From NCBI RefSeq assembly GCF_030345715.1, contig NZ_JAUASX010000006.1:148275-212274 (forward strand): a stretch of 64,000 nucleotides of DNA. Direction: 5' to 3'. Source of the DNA: Solimonas sp. SE-A11 (lineage in GTDB: Bacteria > Pseudomonadota > Gammaproteobacteria > Nevskiales > Nevskiaceae). Shown here piece by piece: positions 61,290 to 64,000 of the stretch. Each line of letters starts with the position of its first letter. The first letter of the stretch is position 1. A program made the position numbers and the translations under genes. The notes under the pieces were generated by a model. It searched no databases. It was given only the letters and a program-made list of their open reading frames with translations, and had not been told where the DNA came from.

Positions 61290-62591
61290 ATGCAGCCCCA
61301 GCACCTCAGCGAAGTCAGTTTCGAGTCCCTGCCCCTGCACCCCCTGCTCAAGGCGGGGCTGGCCAAATTGGGCTACACGCACTGCACCCCGATCCAGGCG
61401 CGGACCCTGCCCATGGCCCTGGAAGGCGCGGACCTGGCCGGCCAGGCCCAGACCGGCACCGGCAAGTCGGCGGCCTTCCTGCTGGCCGCCATGAACCAGC
61501 TGCTGACCAAGCCCCGCCCCGAGGGAGCCGACCCCGGCCAGCCGCGCGCGCTGATGATGGCCCCCACCCGCGAACTGGCCATCCAGATCCTCAAGGACGC
61601 CGAGCAGCTGGGTGCCGAGACCGGCCTGCGCATGGTGGTCTGCTACGGCGGTGCCGGCTACGAGACCCAGCGCAGCGCCATCGAGAACGGCATCGACATC
61701 CTGATCGGCACCCCCGGGCGCCTGATCGACTACTACAAGCAGGGCACCTACAAGCTCGACCAGATCGAGGTCCTGGTGCTGGACGAGGCCGACCGCATGT
61801 TCGATCTCGGCTTCATCGCCGACATCCGCTACATGCTGCGCAAGCTGCCGCCGGCCGACCAGCGCCGCAACTACCTGTTCTCGGCCACCTTGTCCCAGCG
61901 CGTACTGGAGCTTGCCTACGAGCACATGAACTCGCCCAAGAAGGTCGAGATCGAGCCCGAGCAGGTCACCGCCGAGCGCGTGCGCCAAGGCCTGATCCAC
62001 GTCGCCAACGACGAGAAGCTGGCCATGCTGGTGGGCCTGCTGCGCCATCACGCCCCCTTCCGCACCCTGGTGTTCATCAACACCAAGCGCGGCGCCGAGG
62101 AGGTGGAGGCCGCCCTGAAGCTCAACGGCTTCGAGGCTGCCACCCTGTCGGGCGACGTCGCCCAGACCAAGCGCATCAAGCTGCTGGACGACTTCAAGGA
62201 AGGCCGCCTCCCGATCCTGGTGGCCACCGACGTGGCCGCCCGCGGCCTGCACATCCCGGGCGTGTCGCACGTCATCAACTTCGACCTGCCGCAGGACCCG
62301 GAGGACTACGTCCACCGCATCGGCCGTACCGCGCGCGCCGGCGCCACCGGCGACGCCATCTCCTTCTGCTGCGAGACCTGGGTCTACTCCCTGCCGCCGA
62401 TCGAGAAGTACATCGGCGCCAAGATTCCGCTGATGCCGGAAGCGCACGACTGGCTGGCGACCGACTTCGTCGCCCCGCCGCGCCAGCCGCGCCGCCACCA
62501 CAGCGGTCGGCCGGGCGGACGCCCGGGCGGCGGGCGTCCTGGAGGCGGCCGTCCCGGGGGCGGGCGCGGCGGCCCTGGTCGGCGCCGCTGA
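61290..62591 (+). CDS. rhlB: DEAD-box RNA helicase RhlB
   Basis: A 433-residue DEAD-box helicase: Q-motif region FESLPLHPLLKAGLAKLGYTHCTPIQ, Walker A AQTGTGKS, PTRELAIQ, GTPGRLID, DEAD box VLDEADRMFD, SAT, ATDVAARGLHIP and HRIGRTARAG. The position divergent from trxA-rho is the same as in E. coli and supports RhlB, the RNA degradosome helicase. The C-terminal tail is a Gly/Arg/Pro repeat region (GRPGGGRPGG...RRR), a likely RNA-binding disordered tail. Confidence 0.95.
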   Translation: MQPQHLSEVSFESLPLHPLLKAGLAKLGYTHCTPIQARTLPMALEGADLAGQAQTGTGKSAAFLLAAMNQLLTKPRPEGADPGQPRALMMAPTRELAIQILKDAEQLGAETGLRMVVCYGGAGYETQRSAIENGIDILIGTPGRLIDYYKQGTYKLDQIEVLVLDEADRMFDLGFIADIRYMLRKLPPADQRRNYLFSATLSQRVLELAYEHMNSPKKVEIEPEQVTAERVRQGLIHVANDEKLAMLVGLLRHHAPFRTLVFINTKRGAEEVEAALKLNGFEAATLSGDVAQTKRIKLLDDFKEGRLPILVATDVAARGLHIPGVSHVINFDLPQDPEDYVHRIGRTARAGATGDAISFCCETWVYSLPPIEKYIGAKIPLMPEAHDWLATDFVAPPRQPRRHHSGRPGGRPGGGRPGGGRPGGGRGGPGRRR

Positions 62592-62694
62592 GCCGCCTGT
62601 CAGGTTTGGTTTAAAACATCTTCACAAGTCGTTGCCGTTGATATATTTTCCGTCTCTGAATGGACGGATGCCGCCTGACGGCTACGGGGCTGGA

Positions 62695-63873
62695 ATGAAG
62701 AAGACCAAGACGAGCGGAATGCTTGCCGGCTGGCGCCAATTGATGCTGGCCCTCGCCATGGCAGGCCTGGCCGCCGGCACCACCCCCGCCCTGGCCACCA
62801 GCCCAGCCAAGGACAAGGCCGCCAAGACCAGCAGCGCCGGCGCCAAGAAGGACGCCCCGGCCGCCAAGAGCAAGGTCACCACCAAGCGCAAGACCACGGT
62901 CAAGAAGAAGTCCGCGGTCAAGCCCAAGTCCCAGTCCGCGAACAAGAAGCGCGTCTCGCGCAAGACCACCACCAAGCGCTCGGTGCGCCGCGCCGTCGCC
63001 GTGGCGCCGGCCATCCCGACGATGGGCCAGGCCATGGGCCTGCACCACACCCGCGACGAGCTGAACCTGGGCTCCAGCGTGGCCATGGTGGTGGACCAGC
63101 GCACCCACGAGGTGCTGTTCTCCAAGAACCCCAATGCGGTGCTGCCGATCGCCTCGATCACCAAGCTGATGACTGCGCTGGTGGTGATGGAAGCGCGCCT
63201 GCCGCTGGACGAGATCCTGACCATCACCAGCCAGGATATCGACACCGAGAAGAACAGCCACTCGCGCCTGCGCGTGGGCGCCGAGCTGAGCCGCGAAGAC
63301 CTGCTGCTGCTGGCGCTGATGTCCTCCGAGAACCGCGCCGCCTCGGCGCTGGGCCGCAACTACCCGGGCGGCATCACCGCCTTCGTCTCAGCCATGAACC
63401 GCAAGGCGCGCGAGCTGGGCATGCGCGACTCGCGTTTCGTCGATTCCTCCGGCCTCTCGAGTTCCAACGTCTCCAGCGCCAATGATCTGGTGCGCATGGT
63501 CGGCGCCGCCTACCGCGATCCGCTGATCCGCCGCTTCTCGACGCAGCCCGAGCACACCGTGGCCATGGGCCGGCAGAACATGCAGTTCGTCAGCAGCAAC
63601 CGCCTGGTGCGCTACCGCGGTGACGACTGGCAGATCGGCCTGCAGAAGACCGGCTACATCAGCGAAGCCGGGCGCTGCCTGGTGATGCAAGCCCGCATCC
63701 AGGACCGCCCGGTGATCATGGTGTTCCTCGACTCCAACGGCAAGCTGACCCGCTTCGCCGACGCACAGCGCGTGCGCACCTGGCTGGAATCCCGCCCGCG
63801 CGAGCAGATCGCCAGCCCCTCGACCGGCGGCCTGGTGCCCACCTCGGTGCCGCCGGCCCCGAGCAACCTGTAG
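62695..63873 (+). CDS. pbpG: D-alanyl-D-alanine endopeptidase (PBP7-type) with basic Lys/Ala-rich N-terminal region
   Basis: A 392-residue exported class C low-molecular-mass penicillin-binding protein. Residues about 10-35 are a signal sequence. Residues 38-98 are strongly basic and low complexity (KTSSAGAKKDAPAAKSKVT, KKKSAVKPKSQSANKKRV). The catalytic domain follows: SITK with Ser154, SEN at 211-213, KTG at 318-320, typical of PbpG/PBP7 which cleaves D-Ala-meso-DAP cross-links in peptidoglycan. The basic stretch is longer than in E. coli and could bind anionic polymers. GGGGCTGGA precedes the ATG at 62695. Confidence 0.92.
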   Translation: MKKTKTSGMLAGWRQLMLALAMAGLAAGTTPALATSPAKDKAAKTSSAGAKKDAPAAKSKVTTKRKTTVKKKSAVKPKSQSANKKRVSRKTTTKRSVRRAVAVAPAIPTMGQAMGLHHTRDELNLGSSVAMVVDQRTHEVLFSKNPNAVLPIASITKLMTALVVMEARLPLDEILTITSQDIDTEKNSHSRLRVGAELSREDLLLLALMSSENRAASALGRNYPGGITAFVSAMNRKARELGMRDSRFVDSSGLSSSNVSSANDLVRMVGAAYRDPLIRRFSTQPEHTVAMGRQNMQFVSSNRLVRYRGDDWQIGLQKTGYISEAGRCLVMQARIQDRPVIMVFLDSNGKLTRFADAQRVRTWLESRPREQIASPSTGGLVPTSVPPAPSNL

Positions 63874-64000
63874 ACACGGTGACCCGTCCTGAAGTAGGTT
63901 GACACCTATGCGGGATAAAGCTGGTTGCTAAAGTATGCTGGATACAGACGCCCGATGGACTTCATCGGGCGTTTTGTATTTGAGGGCCAAGTGTGGCCGT
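63874..64000. other. end of window, intergenic, with a terminator-like hairpin
   Basis: No gene visible. ACGCCCGATG/CATCGGGCGT with loop GACTT and TTTT after it (63948-63975) is an intrinsic terminator, 75 bases after pbpG. The start of the stretch, TGACCCGTCCTGAAGTAGG (63880-63898) then TTGACACC, has the look of an insertion-sequence end, but no transposase is visible before the window ends. Confidence 0.55.

Overview
The window is GC-rich (coding regions visibly near two-thirds G+C), densely packed, and reads as a chromosome segment of a gammaproteobacterium. The trxA-rho pair divergent from an RhlB-type helicase, DusB, RsmB, purD, an OMPLA phospholipase and several RND/outer-membrane genes support this. 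An affiliation near Nevskiales/Solimonadaceae or Xanthomonadales is my inference from gene style only. No rRNA, tRNA, CRISPR array or complete insertion sequence was recognised.

Region by region. 0-9 kb: housekeeping and small-molecule genes (SDR, glyoxalase I, LysR, ilvD, MAPEG, YheT-type hydrolase, dusB, rsmB). 9-19 kb: a 19-residue Lys/Ala microprotein with its own terminator, a receiver-domain coiled-coil protein, a frameshifted SGNH lipoprotein, small DUF genes (one with an in-frame stop in its signal peptide), a DsbD/ScsB-type reductase with a redoxin, and a membrane class III cyclase. 19-21 kb: an orphan AbiEi-type regulator and pldA.

21.4-36.1 kb is the most striking part. A penta-haem cytochrome stands divergent to a tightly coupled six-gene operon. 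The operon encodes, in order, a cytoplasmic FAD/two-cNMP-domain/four-[4Fe-4S] fusion, a likely b-type membrane cytochrome, an FHA-membrane anchor-decahaem fusion, a lipoprotein with two HbpS/GlcG-like domains, a FimV-LysM/beta-barrel fusion, and a 1261-residue decahaem cytochrome with a C-terminal LVIVD-type propeller. Together these could carry electrons from the cytoplasm through the inner membrane, periplasm and outer membrane, with 25 CXXCH-type haem sites (one of them CX4CH). I do not recognise it as a characterised pathway.

36-50 kb: an NTF2-like protein, a TetR-TolC-adaptor-RND efflux operon, hydrolase and methyltransferase genes, a KefB/YbaL antiporter, an OmpW-like porin, and a TetR gene whose start lies inside a 53-base perfect palindrome. 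50-56 kb: a poorly coding stretch, an alpha/beta hydrolase, and two tandem paralogous Ser/Thr kinases with C-terminal cyclic-nucleotide domains. With the cyclase at 17.4 kb and the double-cNMP oxidoreductase at 22.9 kb, they give the window a recurring cyclic-nucleotide theme. 56-64 kb: membrane and glycine-zipper proteins, purD, a retropepsin-like protein, rho-trxA, rhlB and pbpG. REP-like palindromes are scattered between genes.
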